Origin: Stictocephala bisonia
Lineage: Eukaryota > Arthropoda > Insecta > Hemiptera > Membracidae
Assembly: GCA_035578905.1 (NCBI GenBank)
Contig: JAQJVL010000417.1
Coordinates: forward strand, 372,001 to 436,000
Direction of reading: 5' to 3'
Length of the DNA: 64,000 nt
Positions 50,746 through 63,848 of this stretch are shown here, piece by piece. Under the pieces are notes generated by a model, which made no database searches, had not been told where the DNA came from, and saw nothing but the letters and a program-made list of their open reading frames with translations. The translations under genes were made by a program, and so were the position numbers. Every line of letters starts with the position of its first letter. Position 1 is the first letter of the stretch.

Positions 50746-51380
50746 AGTGTAAAATACTTTTTGGAACTCGGCCTCCAAGCGGCAGTCGATTTGTCAAATC
50801 ATGAAATTAAATTATTAAAAGTTACTACTATAGTTTCTATTAAGAATGCCAAATTCCACTGTCTGACTGATAGCAGTTCCTCAGAAATTATAAGGTTTTG
50901 GACCATGAAATCTTGGCGGAACTTTGATCTTTGTATGGTCTAGGTGCGTACTAAGAAAGAATGTTTAAATATTTTCTCTCAAAGAGCTAAACTAAGGTAC
51001 GTAATAAATATCTCTATCCCAGCCAATCAAAACCTTTGTTAAAATTCACGATACGAATGAGAGAGTTTAGAAAAATGCGACTTAACACAAGTGGTTACTT
51101 TGGAACAATGTAAGTGCAAAATGTGAAGAAAAATAACAAAATTACCATAGCAAGTGACGGGTTAGTACTTCTATCAACATAAAATATGATTGATTCTACA
51201 CATTTCTTACTGAATGAAGGTTCTTAGAGTTAAATTTACCCATATAAAGGTACTTGATACGTAATTATTTCCAATTACAATATCCTAAGATTTTCGAAAC
51301 ATTGTTAACTATATATCTTTGTCATTTTCTTTTATATAATAGTTTTGCTCTACGTTGTACTTCAGTTAGGTATAATGTCA

Positions 51381-51596
51381 TCAAAGGGAATATCCGCTCC
51401 ATCTGTTATTATCTTCAATCAAAGACCTTCTTCCATCGGTTACATTGAACGCCCTGAACTTGGCGTCCTCAAGTTTGCTGGTCAGCTCACAATCTCCGAC
51501 AATTACCTTCTTATGGGAGTCAACCTTCTCTTTACTCCAGTTGTCTGGCCTCGTTTGGCCAATCTTCTGGTTTTTGTCAGCTGCAAGGAAACCTTG
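51381..51596 (-). other. Coding-like remnant, unrecognised
   Basis: A 71-codon minus-strand frame, without its own start, with hydrophilic sequence including KNQKIGQTRPDNWSKEKV and FNVTDGRRSLIEDNNRW. It is GC-richer than its surroundings. It could be a decayed transposon ORF. Overlapping plus-strand frames look less protein-like. Confidence 0.25.
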
Positions 51597-52489
51597 TCAC
51601 AAATCTTGTCACACGTCTTTTGTACACACGGGTTTATGAATAAAAGTAATTCATAAAATAAGTCAAGAGGTTGTGCTAAATATTTCTTCTATCATGTTGG
51701 TTTAGTGAGAACAACTACTGTCGGATTCAAAAAGCAATGTACTCGAGTTTGAACTTCTGCTACAAAATAAATACTCATCCGATTTCGTTTGTTATACACC
51801 AACATTTAGCTTATCTAATTCGTATATAATATCATATAACTTAAGTTTTTTTTAAGACTGAGAATTTTTATCAGGTAGAATAAAAAAAACAACGAAATTT
51901 TAGCACTTTTAGAGTAAAGCTCAACTTAAAATATTTCTAAAACAAAAAACATTAAAGATAAGCCATTCAAACTTTAACCAAATGTGGAGAAGATGTTTTT
52001 GTAGCCTGTAAAATTCTAGGGATTTAATTTTTTCCAACATTTTTTTATTGTATTTTTTGTAAACCCGTGCAATCTTAAAAATGGGTTACAAACCTCCAAA
52101 ACGGTTCAAAAACACCGGATTTAAAAAAATAGTAAGATTATAAAATGGCAAATGCGATAAAAAAAGGTGACATGTAAGATCTAGAAATATAGTGTTGATA
52201 CTGTCATGTAAAACTTTATGTATTATAATTGTCTTCATTGTAACCGCAGCTTATAAATAATACATTATATTTTTAAGTAAACTTTCTTAATTTAAGAAAA
52301 TACTTGAGTAACTACATGCTTTAAGAGTACTCTTCAGAGAGTCATGTTTTCTTTTAAGTCAATTAAAAAATTTTTATACTGATAAGCTTACGTATATAGT
52401 ATGTACCTGTTGAAACGGACTTCTCCAAGAAATTTACCAATCATGAACGATAAAGGCCAGCAAACAACTTTAATACAACATACGTTGTA

Positions 52490-52600
52490 TTTATATAATT
52501 ATTGGATAGTTCAGTTCTCTCCTCTGGAACAGACAAACGCTGGCTCCTATCCAACATGAACACCGTAGATCCTACTAGTATTTTCTACTCTGATAGCAAA
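52490..52600 (-). repeat. S1 fragment, degraded
   Basis: GTTCTCTCCTCTGGAACAGA and CCTATCCAACATGAACACCG recall the mid-body of S1. Confidence 0.35.
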
Positions 52601-53294
52601 TATTAAGCAGATTCTGGGATAGTTGTTGCCTTTTCAAATTCAACTTGTACATTATTTACTAAGGGATGCCTCTGTACTTTTTGCGTGCAAACCCAACAAG
52701 CTAACTGTACCCATGTTAACTCGGCCTCCGACCTCGGTTTGTGAAAATATTAACATTAGGACACCGTTAAAAGTACCAGGAAACATTTTACTATCGATAT
52801 TTATTAGCTGTGTGTTTTTTAAACTTAATGTTTGAAACATTATATCTATTGTTATTTTTTCTCACAATCATAAGGATTATTTTAAATGCTATTTATGATG
52901 GCATGTCAAAACGTTATTTCTAAGTGCACATCTATTATAAAAATCATACCTTCAAAAATTCAAGTAAATCAAAATTAAAACTGTTTCTTTTTTAGCAAAT
53001 TTACCTCTGGATCGATGTTCATATACGTTACACACAGAAGATGTGGGCCTAACAGTTGGAAAAGTAAAATTATAGGTTCCCTTATATTTGGGTCACCCTG
53101 TATCATAAATATAAATAATTTTATATCAGACTCAAAAGTAAATAAGTATATATTTAGTATGTTTTGTTTTAAAGCAGTTTTTTAATCTGAAAGCTTTAAA
53201 TTATCTGACAGCTTTAGACCCCCTCTAAAAAAACGCAATGTTAAAAATAGCTTAAATAATATGAATATGAACAGACATTAAATGTAATATCCAA

Positions 53295-53757
53295 AATTAA
53301 TGGTTCCAAACATTTAGTACAAACTTTACCCCATATTACACGCTAAAAAATCTAAACTTAGAAAACTACCAGATTGATTCCGAAGTATGTTTTTTTTCCA
53401 TAATTCTAAAACTAGTCAAGTTAGAGACATGCGGTTTTTACTAAAATATTCACATCTTTCCTGAAAATGTAATTAAAAACGTTAAAGCCATTTTCAAGAA
53501 AAATCCATTTTGTATGTTTTTGTCCATATAAATAAAAAAATTCAATTAAATGAAAATAAAAAATAAATCTGGATATATTGGCTAAATACCAAATCTCATA
53601 AAAATTGATCCATCCGTTTGGTCTCCAGCGAACTGCACATACACATAGACCATACACACACGTACGGACAGACATCAAAGTTTTTTTTCGAAAAAAAAAA
53701 CATTTTTGATGATCACGATACTTTTTCTATGCTAACGGATATTAGAGAAAGTAAAAA
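53295..53757 (-). repeat. Dispersed repeat R1, copy 5
   Basis: The minus strand starts ACTTTCTCTAATATCCGTTA followed by GCATAGAAAAAGTATCG. The plus strand shows the GGTTCCAAACATTTAGTACA end at about 53301. Confidence 0.65.
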
Positions 53758-54186
53758 AAGAAGAAAACCCCCTAAATTGATATAGAATAATTGGATCTTT
53801 TAGGGTCTGTGGGATGGGGTTTAGTTTATTTCATTCATTTCTGCTATTTTTCAAACCATCCTTGGCTCTTAACTTTAAAATGAATCTAATAAAGGTAACT
53901 TATTTTTATCCAAGCTGGGGAAATGTCATAAAGACTGATTAAATGATGGAATCAAATATATAGATTTCATTGCAGTTCTAATTATACAATTCGCACTTAC
54001 ATCTAATAGTACTTTACGAAAACGTTCTAGTCTAGCCACCTCTCTCCAACGGGATACGATAGTCAGGTCCAGTTTTTGTCGAACCGGTGGCCTTTGTTGG
54101 GTTGACTTTTCAAACTATTACGGAAACAAGTAATAGTTTATGATCAAGCCTACATTGGCTTTAATACAGAATATCCTGCTTCTTAC

Positions 54187-54328
54187 CACATGACGTTGAT
54201 TTTCTTGGACACAGTTCCTCTTCTGTAACAAAACACCCATCTGTGCGGTTTACGTGGGAGCATTGGGAATAGTCGTTTGACCAGAGTTGGTTAAACACTT
54301 TGTCTGCTGCACCGAAATTCAACGGTCC
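54187..54328 (-). other. Possible orphan exon or transposon coding remnant
   Basis: The minus strand has an AG before 54328 and an open frame with peptides GPLNFGAADKVFNQLW and HVNRTDGCFVTEEELC. A good donor GTAAGA follows at 54186-54181. It is GC-richer than its surroundings. I do not recognise a domain, and no neighbouring exon was found. Confidence 0.25.
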
Positions 54329-55739
54329 CTGGTACACGCCGACTCAATACTGACAATGAAACTAAGAAAGGCCAGGTAGTATTCGAAAACACCCAAACAC
54401 CGTGACCGAAAGGTCATCGAAGCACTCAAAGTTTTTTAAGAGCTTCAATTTGTTGGATGGTAGCATGCGTTCCATTATTACTTGCTGCTTAGTGAAGCAG
54501 TAAGTAATTAAGTGTTACGCGTCCCAGCATCTAGGAACTACGCGAATCGATCGCAGAGATTTTCTGATAAGCTATACTTCATACGTATTTTCATCGTGTG
54601 CCTTCTTCCTTGCAGATATTGCAGTTTTGTCTTTTTTTTCTTTTAACCTCCTGGCTTCTTTTAACCCATATATCTACTCTTTGTCTAAATGCTTCTCTTT
54701 TTTAATTTATTCTTTAATGTTTGCCTCTTTCAGACCTTTCCATGCATCTATAGCCTATTCAGTTTATATTTGTTATGCCTTAAATATAAAGAAGACGTTT
54801 TATTATTGAAATACACCACATTCATTATTTTGATTTTTCCTCAGACTTTAATCTTCTTATTTATGTTATGAGACAGATTTGACACTTTTCCAGTCTCTTT
54901 CCTTCCTCTTATCCACATGCCGATTTTCCATTATTTGTATATATATATATATCATTTGTTTTTTTCTTGACGGCCACAAAAAAAGAAAGAAAATGAAAAA
55001 CTTAAATAAAAACTAAAAAAATAGGACTAACTACAAAGTATTTTTCTTAGTTTTCAAATGTTGGTCTCGCATCACAGATCTATGTGTTGTTTCAAAATAT
55101 GCTACCGTTAAGCATCTGTTTCTCCTAAATATATGGTCGTCTGTTAATAACTCCATATTTCACCATTATTTGTTTATTTAAAACACAAATTAGCGTATAT
55201 ATTGAGCAACTGGCTCACCTCGTTCGAGATTACTTTAGCTTAGTTTAGATTTCTTAAACGCGAGAATGATAAGATTGGATTCTGAGGAGAATCCTATGTT
55301 CTATCCTATATGGCCTTTGATAAGCCATCGGCCATCATCAGCAACTGCTACTTACTATCGTTGTTATTTATTAAAACAGAAATTTTGGATTGAATAGAAG
55401 CATCCCACCCTTGAATTTTTAAACTAATTAAAGTTTACCCCATAAACAGGAAATCGTGGAAAATTTTCCAAGGAAATACAGGTTTTTCACAAAAACTATA
55501 AAAAAAAAAAAAAAACAATTCTTCACAAAAATAATGAATGATACATTAATCTTATGTAATTTTCCCTCCGAAACACGAATAATAACTGAGATGTTCAACA
55601 AAAAATATGAGGGTTAAGTGAGAGTAAGTTAGGTTAGGTTTTGTAACAGAGGGTCCAATGTTAGGATATATATATATATATATTTTTTTTTTAAGGAGAG
55701 GCCGAACCTCCTTCTTAAACTTACTCTGTCCATTCCTCA

Positions 55740-55920
55740 TATAATATAGATCTGTGCGAGGAACTTATTCAAACAGAGTAAGGGGGCACACCAGTACAGT
55801 AGAAGGTGAATATTACTGATAAATCTTTCAGTCGAGGCCGGATTCGAACCAGCGCTATCTCTAACCCAAGCTCAAAGTCCTGACGCCTTAGACCACTCGG
55901 CCACCGGCTTGCCCAAAATT
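55740..55920 (-). mobile_element. tRNA-derived SINE (Leu/Ser-like head)
   Basis: On the minus strand the head reads GCCGGTGGCCGAGTGGTCTA (A box) and then CTGGTTCGAATCCGGCC (B box). The first and last seven bases do not pair as an acceptor stem, so it is not a functional tRNA. The body TTGAATAAGTTCCTCGCACA resembles the bodies at 25158 and 50045. Confidence 0.65.
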
Positions 55921-56929
55921 TATAAGAGCATTTTTAATAATATTATTTCTACCTGCTAATGTTCTCTAGTATGTATTATTTTTTCAAAGATTTTAGCAAT
56001 GTTATAAATCAGAGATATTGGTCTATAATTTGATCATTCAGTAGTAATACCACTCTTGTGAATAGGGTTAGCAATTGAATGTTTTAGCAAATGAGGCCAA
56101 ACATGAATATGCATACAAATGTTGAAAATGTATTCTAAAATTGGAACAAGAATATGTTTGAGTGTTCTTAAAGCCTTTGCATGTGTTTGGTCAGGTACTA
56201 CTTCTTTATTTTTCTTTCCATTTTTTTTATTATTATTTTAAACGATTCTTGTTGATCGTTTAAACAAGAATCGTTACCTCCTAGGGTAAAGAAAGAAGCT
56301 ATCACAAATGTTCTCATTTATTATATACCCATTTGTGAACATTATTAGGCATTTTGTAAAGCAATCCAACACCAATATCTGCAAAGTATTAGTTGAAATT
56401 ATTCAGAATTTGTTTTTAATCAGTTATATGATGGTTATCTACAGTCATCATGGTTGTAGTTTAGACACTTTTAATATTTTTACCTAACTTTGTACTAATA
56501 TATTTCCGGAATATATTTTCATAGTCGTATTTAGCTCTGTCAACAATTTTTTTAATCGTTTATTATAGTATATGTATTCCTTTTGGAGTTTGTCATTATT
56601 AATGTCTGCTTTCCAGATTCAATATCAATTTTCTTTTTGTAATTTTGAAGCCATTATTCCAGAAGTTGTGCTTTCTTGTTTTTATGCTGGTTTACTGTTA
56701 GAATGTTTTGTTGTTGTTGTGTTATGTATTTTTTCAATTCATACTTTTTTATTTGCTCTAGATCGGTATGTTTATATATAATTTCACATCATTCTTTATA
56801 GCCTATTTTTTCTAGTTTATTTATTTATTTATTATTATTTTATTTTATTCCAAGGAAACATAAAATACCTAAAACACAAACAAAAGCGATTAAAACATAT
56901 GCTAATTATCAATTTTTAAGACGCCTATC

Positions 56930-57330
56930 GGAGAATTATGAGCGAATATGAGTGGGAAATAAGTGTGATGAGTGTTTATGAGCGAATGTAGTTATTGATA
57001 TAAAGTAAGGTTGACTGTTGCTTTGAAAGGACCATTTACATTACATTTACAACTAAGGACCTATAAAATTACATGGAATCCGAACCCCATAGGATTTGTC
57101 TGATTTTCAGCAAACTGACAATCCTGATACTTAGTTATCTTTCCAACACAACACCCTAAGCCAGCCTACTACCCCCTTCCCCAGACGTCTCTGGTTTTGC
57201 CTCGTCGATGAAACCATTGAGGTCCGTCCATGTTGGCATTAAAATGAACGAGCATAGAACCTATCGGCTACAATATTACCAACACTTTGTACCCAAGTAG
57301 TTAGCTTGATTACAGCACTACGCCAGGTGT
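56930..57330 (-). repeat. Dispersed repeat S1
   Basis: ACTAAGGACCTATAAAATTA, GGATTTGTCTGATTTTCAGC, and a head at 57285-57335 reading ACTTTGTACCCAAGTAGTTA and ACAGCACTACGCCAGG on the plus strand. Confidence 0.6.
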
Positions 57331-57604
57331 ACTCGTTCCGACTATCCTGGTAATAAAGAAAAAATGTTAGTAGAACTAGTAGTGTTCTAATCATGAATTG
57401 AAGCGGGCATTTATGAAATACCTCTGACATGTCTAAGAGAGTAAGTGCATTATTGTAAGTAAAACTACACGCGCCACATGCCATGGCTGGAACTACAATT
57501 GAATGAGGCAACCTTGTAAAATGTCTTTGTTTATATTCAAACCACACACGTTTGTTTCTATACAAGAGGCAATTTATATGAGAGTACACAACGGTCCGTA
57601 CCAC

Positions 57605-57690
57605 TTTAGTAAAATATTAATTACACCTCCCGAGATTTGAACCCACGACCCTCTACAATGGAAGCAGAGGTGCTAATTACTAAGCTTCCA
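57605..57690 (-). repeat. tRNA-like (B-box) fragment
   Basis: The minus strand reads GGTCGTGGGTTCAAATCTCG, a good Pol III B box, preceded by AATTAGCACCTCTGCTTCCA. No full cloverleaf is evident. It is probably a repeat head. Confidence 0.35.
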
Positions 57691-57724
57691 ATGCAGAGTC
57701 CTAATAAAATTTAATTAAATATGA

Positions 57725-58140
57725 CAGTACAAGTAGTGCAGTGCTATAACTCTGCTACTTGGGGACAAAGTATTTTGAAATGTTAGGTATTATATTCTAT
57801 ACTCTTAATGTTGAGATAGCGTCAGCCTAATAGTTTCCATCGATGTGGACATTAACAGAGAACTCTGGGGTGTCCGTGTCAGATGGTAGTGAGGGTCCGG
57901 ATGTTGTGTAGGTGATAGAACTGAGTACCAGACTTATTAATTAGCTGAAAATCAGACCAATACTACGTGGTTCAAATTCTACGAAACACTAAGAGTCGCT
58001 TAGTAGTCCTGGTTTCGGTATGTTAAAAAATGGTCCTTTCTGAACTCAGTTAGTAACAAGACACAGGTCATCCACACTTATCTTGAACTCAAGTACTGAT
58101 GTATGCTTTAAAATATGCACAAACTGTGTCGGTATCTCAA
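57725..58140 (+). repeat. Dispersed repeat S1
   Basis: Head GTGCAGTGCTATAACTCTGC then TACTTGGGGACAAAGTATTT. Body ACATTAACAGAGAACTCTGG, GAACTGAGTACCAGACTTAT and CAGACCAATACTACGTGGTT. The trailing 58020-58140 resembles 2810-2935. Confidence 0.6.
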
Positions 58141-59224
58141 ATCATAACAAAAACATATGTTATAAAACCTGAGAGAAGAAGACAATAATATATTCATGCC
58201 TTAATCTGAATAACAAGCCTTGCTTGTTGTGGGGTAAGTCCCAAGCCACATACCCCTGGGGCTTGTCTTCAGCGGCATCATTCAAGTCAACCTACATTAA
58301 CTCCTTAACATTGTTTTAACAGAAATAATAAAACAAAATACACATCTTTAAATCAATCTTGTCCCTAGTAATAATGTTTAATTAACATGTCCGATACGTT
58401 CTGTAAGACTGGGATAAAGCGAAGAATAGTTAAGATAGGCCTATTATATTTATTTTTTTAAGTAACCAACTGAAAATACCAACATACTGAAAAGAATGTT
58501 GTTTGATGAAACAATGTATGTAAAATCAACATAAATGTATATAAACTACTGAATTACAAAGGTAAGCAAGTATTATGAATTAGGATAATATTTACATAAT
58601 ACAAATTATATTTTACAAACTTTTAAAAGAACAGGTAAAGTATATTTTAGATCATATGGTACCGAGCCAGCGACAGGTAGCGAGAGCTAGCAGACAAGTT
58701 ATCTTACACAAAGAAAACTGTGAAACGCATTGTCACTACTTCCACATAAGGGAATTTCTAACCGCCTTCACCTGACATAAACAAAATGTTATGCTAGTAT
58801 GTTTGAAAGTTGCCTAGTAAATGTTACAGGCACTTCTTTATTTTAAGTTCTTGATATAATTTACATCTGACACACGTTTTATCAATAATTGCTAAATGTT
58901 TTAAACCTATGTATGTTAACTGTACATTTTAAACTGAAGAGATGAATTAGAGAAATATATATACTGTATTCTTTGACGCGCTACTTTTCTAAGTCTCTTG
59001 TTAAGTCGAAAATTATCGTACTTCTGTAGATTATATTTATTTTTACATAAAATGTCAAAAAAGCTTAGAAATATAAAGCATGTTCATGAATGGAGGAAAT
59101 TGTTTTTGATAAAAAAGAACTAGGGGGAAACAATGATGAATATATTAATATGTAGTAATGATAAAGGTAAACACCATTTTTAATTTTTAATTATTGTTTA
59201 CCGGAGAAAGGGGATCAGTTTTCC

Positions 59225-60420
59225 TTCAAAGTTTTCAACCATATCGGACATGGAAAATTTTGTTGTCGAAAAAAATAGCAAGGCTCTATAGTATACAAAA
59301 ATTAACAAAAACTATTTTTTCAGAAATGCAACTTATTATGTACATTATTATGTAGAATTTTACGCTGAATTCGAAAACGGAATTTGATTGCTGAATTATT
59401 GATATCAAGCTAATAGATTAACTTTTCGAAAATTTAGAATTCAGAGTTGTACCTATAAATATTTTTTTAATTGCCCAACTTGGCAACAGAGGTGGTTCCG
59501 CACTTAGTTTTTGACGTATCGACATTTGTATTTTAATTTATTATTACAGTAATTAAAATGTGACTTATAATGCACATTATTATGTAGAATTTCACGCTGA
59601 ATTCGAAAACAGCACTCGTTTTGCTAAATTATTGATATGAAGGCCAATAGCTTAAATTTTGGAAAATTTAGAATTCAGTTTTCCGAATTCTATAAATATA
59701 TTTTTAATTGCCTAATTTGGCAACAGAGTTGGTTCCACAATTAGTTTTTGACGTATCGACATTTTTTCAAAGTTTCAACCATATCGGAGATGACAAATAC
59801 TTTTGGCGAAAAAATAGCAAGGGTTGTAAAAATTTACAAAAACAATTTTATTTTATAATGCGACTTATAATGCATATTATTAAATAGAATTTCACGCTGA
59901 ATTCGAAAACAGCATTCGTGTTGCTAAATTATTGATATCAAGGCCAATAGATTAAATTTTTGAAAATTTTTATTCAGAATTTTTCGAATTCTATAAATAT
60001 ATTTTTAATTGCCTAATTTGGCAACAGATGTGGTTCCATACTTAGATTTAGACAGATCGACATTTGTACATAGTTTCAATCATATCGGAGATGGAAAATA
60101 TTTGTTTATGGAAAAATAGTAGTTTTATGACAAAAATTTACAAAAACTATTTTTTCCAAAATGTGACTTGTAATGCACATTATCATGTAGAATCTTACGC
60201 TGAATTCGAAAACAGCATTCGTTTTGCTGAAATATTGATATCAAGGCCAATAAATTAACTTTTATAAAATTTGGAGTTCAAAATTGTACCTATAAATATA
60301 TTTTTAATTGCCCAATTTGGCAACAGAGGTGGTTCTGCACGTAGTTTTTGACGTATCGAGAGTTGTACAAAGTTTCAACCATATCGGAGATGGAAAATAT
60401 TTTTGTCGTTGTTTAGACCA
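59225..60420. repeat. About 298-bp tandem repeat, about four units
   Basis: GACGTATCGACAT recurs at about 59512, 59752, 60051 and 60349. The units contain CACGCTGAATTCGAAAACAG, ATTGATATCAAGGCCAATAG and TTGGCAACAGAGGTGGTTCC. One interval is shortened to 240 bp. Confidence 0.88.
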
Positions 60421-61073
60421 ATCATGGTGTGGAAATTTTGGTCAATTGATAAACAAAATAATTATGATTCTATTTTAATCCCAATTATAACGTTAAGTAA
60501 AAATATAAACCTAATCATCATTGTTTTAGACTCTTTTAATCATAAATGTATCAAGAATTCCTACTTTTCACCTTCATTTCATCTTTTTTTTCATTATAAA
60601 TAAATAATTATATTTATAATTCCTATACTATTATAATTATTAATTGATCAAGTCATTTTTTACAGTTAGAATCACAAACATTAACTATAAATTTATATGT
60701 ATAAAAATAAATAAAATATAAATTATATATATTTCAGGCTATATGGTAGCCAATCACAGGTCTTTATTTTGATCGCGCAACTTAGTGGGTGTACCCAAAA
60801 CCGAGGCTAGGTGAAGAAAACCGAACTGGCCTTCGCTCCACCTTTAGAACGAAACTCACTCTTGGGACGTCACAAAATCGCTGTTTTCCTGCTACTCCTT
60901 CACATTGTTGACACCATCGGTTTGACTGAACTATAACTGAAATTGCCTTGCTATAGTTGCAGGCACAATAAAAATAAAGTGAAAAGTTTAAATCTATTTA
61001 TAAAAGATTTCACGGAATTTGTTGAGTCATAATGTATTAAAATGTAGTACACGATTATCTCATGAAAAATCTT

Positions 61074-61075
61074 AT

Positions 61076-61150
<75 letters not shown>
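61074..61150. repeat. Compound (CA)n(TA)n microsatellite
   Basis: CA units to about 61101 and then TA units to 61150. Confidence 0.95.
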
Positions 61151-61155
<5 letters not shown>

Positions 61156-61994
61156 ATGTTTTATATATATAATAATATTATAATAATGTTATATATATAT
61201 TTTGTTTCATTTATCAATGTCCACAAAATTTGTAATAAAAGCACTCAATTTTTTTTCCTTAAGCATACTATTTTTGCATTGATTAAGAGAATTTAGTTTG
61301 GAAAGAGAACTGTGCTGTTAAATCACAAACTTTTTTATTAAAACTTTAATTTATCGATCCACTGAATATAATTTTTTTTTAATTTCTCCAGATATGTTAG
61401 GCACAAAAATAGATAGTATTTTTTATTAATTGAAATGATGTTTTTTTTTTTATTTCACAGACACACAAAACCCCATTTATAAATATATATACAAAAAACA
61501 AATACGTGAAGTCATTTAAACATTAAAACATTTTTATATGTTTGGGCGGGACCTAATTAAAACACATAGGTTACACGTTTATTATTTTTATGTGTGAAAT
61601 ATTTACATAAATGAATTTAGGTCAAGATAAAATGTACATAAGGTAGCAAATTAATTTTATATATACTGTACATATATATATATTTGTATTTTGTTTTGTT
61701 AGTTATATAGTTCCATAAAATATACATTGCTTTATATAAATAATTTACTCCAAAGTATTTCAAGCCAATTATATACGTATGGTGGTAATGGCCTACCAAG
61801 CCTCCAGAACACATTAGGCCATCTACTGCTTGGTATACGAATATCATGTAATCGAGCTAACATTTTTCAACAATCCAAAATCAGTTTTTATTCAATAAAC
61901 TGTTGATTCTTACCAAATAATAAAAATTTACGAACGTAGCAATTTTTAAATTAGGAAAAAAATGTAGTTAAAGAATGTATAAAAATTAACATAT

Positions 61995-62252
<258 letters not shown>

Positions 62253-62630
62253 GTTTGTTCTGTCAAAGGAAATTACCTTTGTAAGTAGTGGAATGGAGTG
62301 AAGAATATATGTATGTGAAAAGGATAATTTGCATTAAATGGATGAATAATTGTAATTAAATTAAACTAATAGTCATATTTGTCTAAAATATGTGTAGCGT
62401 AGTACTGAAACATATTTGTAGTATTGATATTTTCATATTAGTGTTAAAAGGTCAAACAATTTTCCATTAGCTTAATTCCTATTGAACGCTTTGTCTCGTT
62501 AATATTTAGACTGTGTCAGCCCCTCTAGAAAGAACAAGTCGACCGAGTTCACCATGTTATAATTAATAAATATCGTATATCTTATGTCAGAATAAAGTTG
62601 TATAGAGCAAATTTAAGAAGTCCTCAAATA

Positions 62631-63740
62631 ATGGAGGTACATTTAGGTCTTCTTAAATACAGTTTTTTCTGTGAGACTTTGTTCGGAACAAGTACAGTTT
62701 CCCTCATGACACTGGAGCAAAGCAAGCTATCAGTTACGTACTCTATTTGTTTGATTCTAGTTTTTGGAGTGCAAATTGTTCTTTACGTCCATGGACAGCT
62801 TACATCTGAGTCAATGGAACCCTTGTTTCTCCAAATGGCAAGATTCACTATAGACACTTTTTTGCATGTATTCATTGCTCAGTGGAATATTAGATTACAT
62901 AACAAAATATCAGCCGTTATGAATTTGGAAGCAATCGAAGATAAGTTGGAGTCAAACAACATTAAAGTCAATGGAAGGAACATAATCAAGACAATTGTTG
63001 GTGTTGAATTGGTTGTGCAAGGAGTGATGCAATTTGTGTTATTGGTAAGCAGTTTTTATCATGGATTCAACAATGCTCTTCCATTCACAAAGTATATAAC
63101 AATATTCTGCATGTGTGGTACAATGCTTAACTTGCCATTTTCATCAGTACTATATCTAACAAAAATGTCCTCCTTGCAAAAGGAAATCACAAAAGGCTTC
63201 ATCCATGTCAATAAAAGTGAACTTGAAATGAGTTCCTCTGGATCACGAACTTCACAAAGGCGACAAAGAGGATACCATAGACCCACGATTGACATCCTGC
63301 AAACTGAGACGGATGAAAAATTGATGTTTCTGGTTGAACTTCAAGGGTCTTTATATTTTACAGAATACAATTTAAACAACAACTTGAGCGTACAAATGAT
63401 TCTGTATCGACTTATAATTGAAATTATGATGCCTGCTTTTGCTGCGATCACATTCCTCGATGGTCAAAGCTTGATACCTATTATAAATCAGTTGTTGGTC
63501 ATCTTTTGCTTCATACTTTTTATTTTAGCAGTGGCTAATCTACAAAGGGCAAAAGAAGAGGCATTCCGTCAGCTGTCCGGATGTAAGAAGGGATCTAAAA
63601 GGCTCAGACATCAGCTGCTGGCCAACATCCACCGCAGTCGCAGACCCTTCTCCTGCGTTCTTTTTGACATTGACTATTCCCTTCTGGCCGTCATGCTGGA
63701 GAACTCCATGCTTGCAATCACAACCATCATGGAAAAGTAA
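62631..63740 (+). CDS. Gustatory-receptor-like seven-transmembrane protein (7tm_7 family)
   Basis: Single open frame of 369 residues from ATG 62631 to TAA 63738-63740. The longer frame has only a TTG upstream. Hydrophobic segments lie near 34-54, 68-84, 120-141, 155-176, 255-276, 282-303 and 347-366. The N-terminal LLKYSFFCETLFGTSTVSL resembles the start of insect gustatory receptors. The C-terminal FDIDYSLLAVML plus 14 more residues aligns with the TM7 end of that family. The usual TYxxxxxQF signature is replaced by LAITTIMEK, so this is a divergent receptor. In this family such proteins act as ligand-gated cation channels in sensory neuron membranes; ligand unknown. It may have short 5' exons that I cannot see. 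AATAAA at 63843-63848. Confidence 0.75.
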   Translation: MEVHLGLLKYSFFCETLFGTSTVSLMTLEQSKLSVTYSICLILVFGVQIVLYVHGQLTSESMEPLFLQMARFTIDTFLHVFIAQWNIRLHNKISAVMNLEAIEDKLESNNIKVNGRNIIKTIVGVELVVQGVMQFVLLVSSFYHGFNNALPFTKYITIFCMCGTMLNLPFSSVLYLTKMSSLQKEITKGFIHVNKSELEMSSSGSRTSQRRQRGYHRPTIDILQTETDEKLMFLVELQGSLYFTEYNLNNNLSVQMILYRLIIEIMMPAFAAITFLDGQSLIPIINQLLVIFCFILFILAVANLQRAKEEAFRQLSGCKKGSKRLRHQLLANIHRSRRPFSCVLFDIDYSLLAVMLENSMLAITTIMEK

Positions 63741-63842
63741 ATAATGATTTTGAACCATAACTCAAATTATGGTTTAGTTTGCTCTGTGGTAAGACCTCTA
63801 GTGTGTACTAATTGTTAGTAAATTCTAACATTCTATTAGGTA

Positions 63843-63848
63843 AATAAA
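63843..63848 (+). terminator. Polyadenylation signal of the receptor gene
   Basis: AATAAA about 100 bases after the stop codon. Confidence 0.45.

Noticed and set aside
55835..55918. tRNA-Leu/Ser gene
   Set aside because: A and B boxes are good, but the acceptor stem does not pair and a SINE body follows.
62598..62630. Eleven-residue extension of the receptor
   Set aside because: It begins at TTG. The first ATG is at 62631 and gives a normal family N-terminus.
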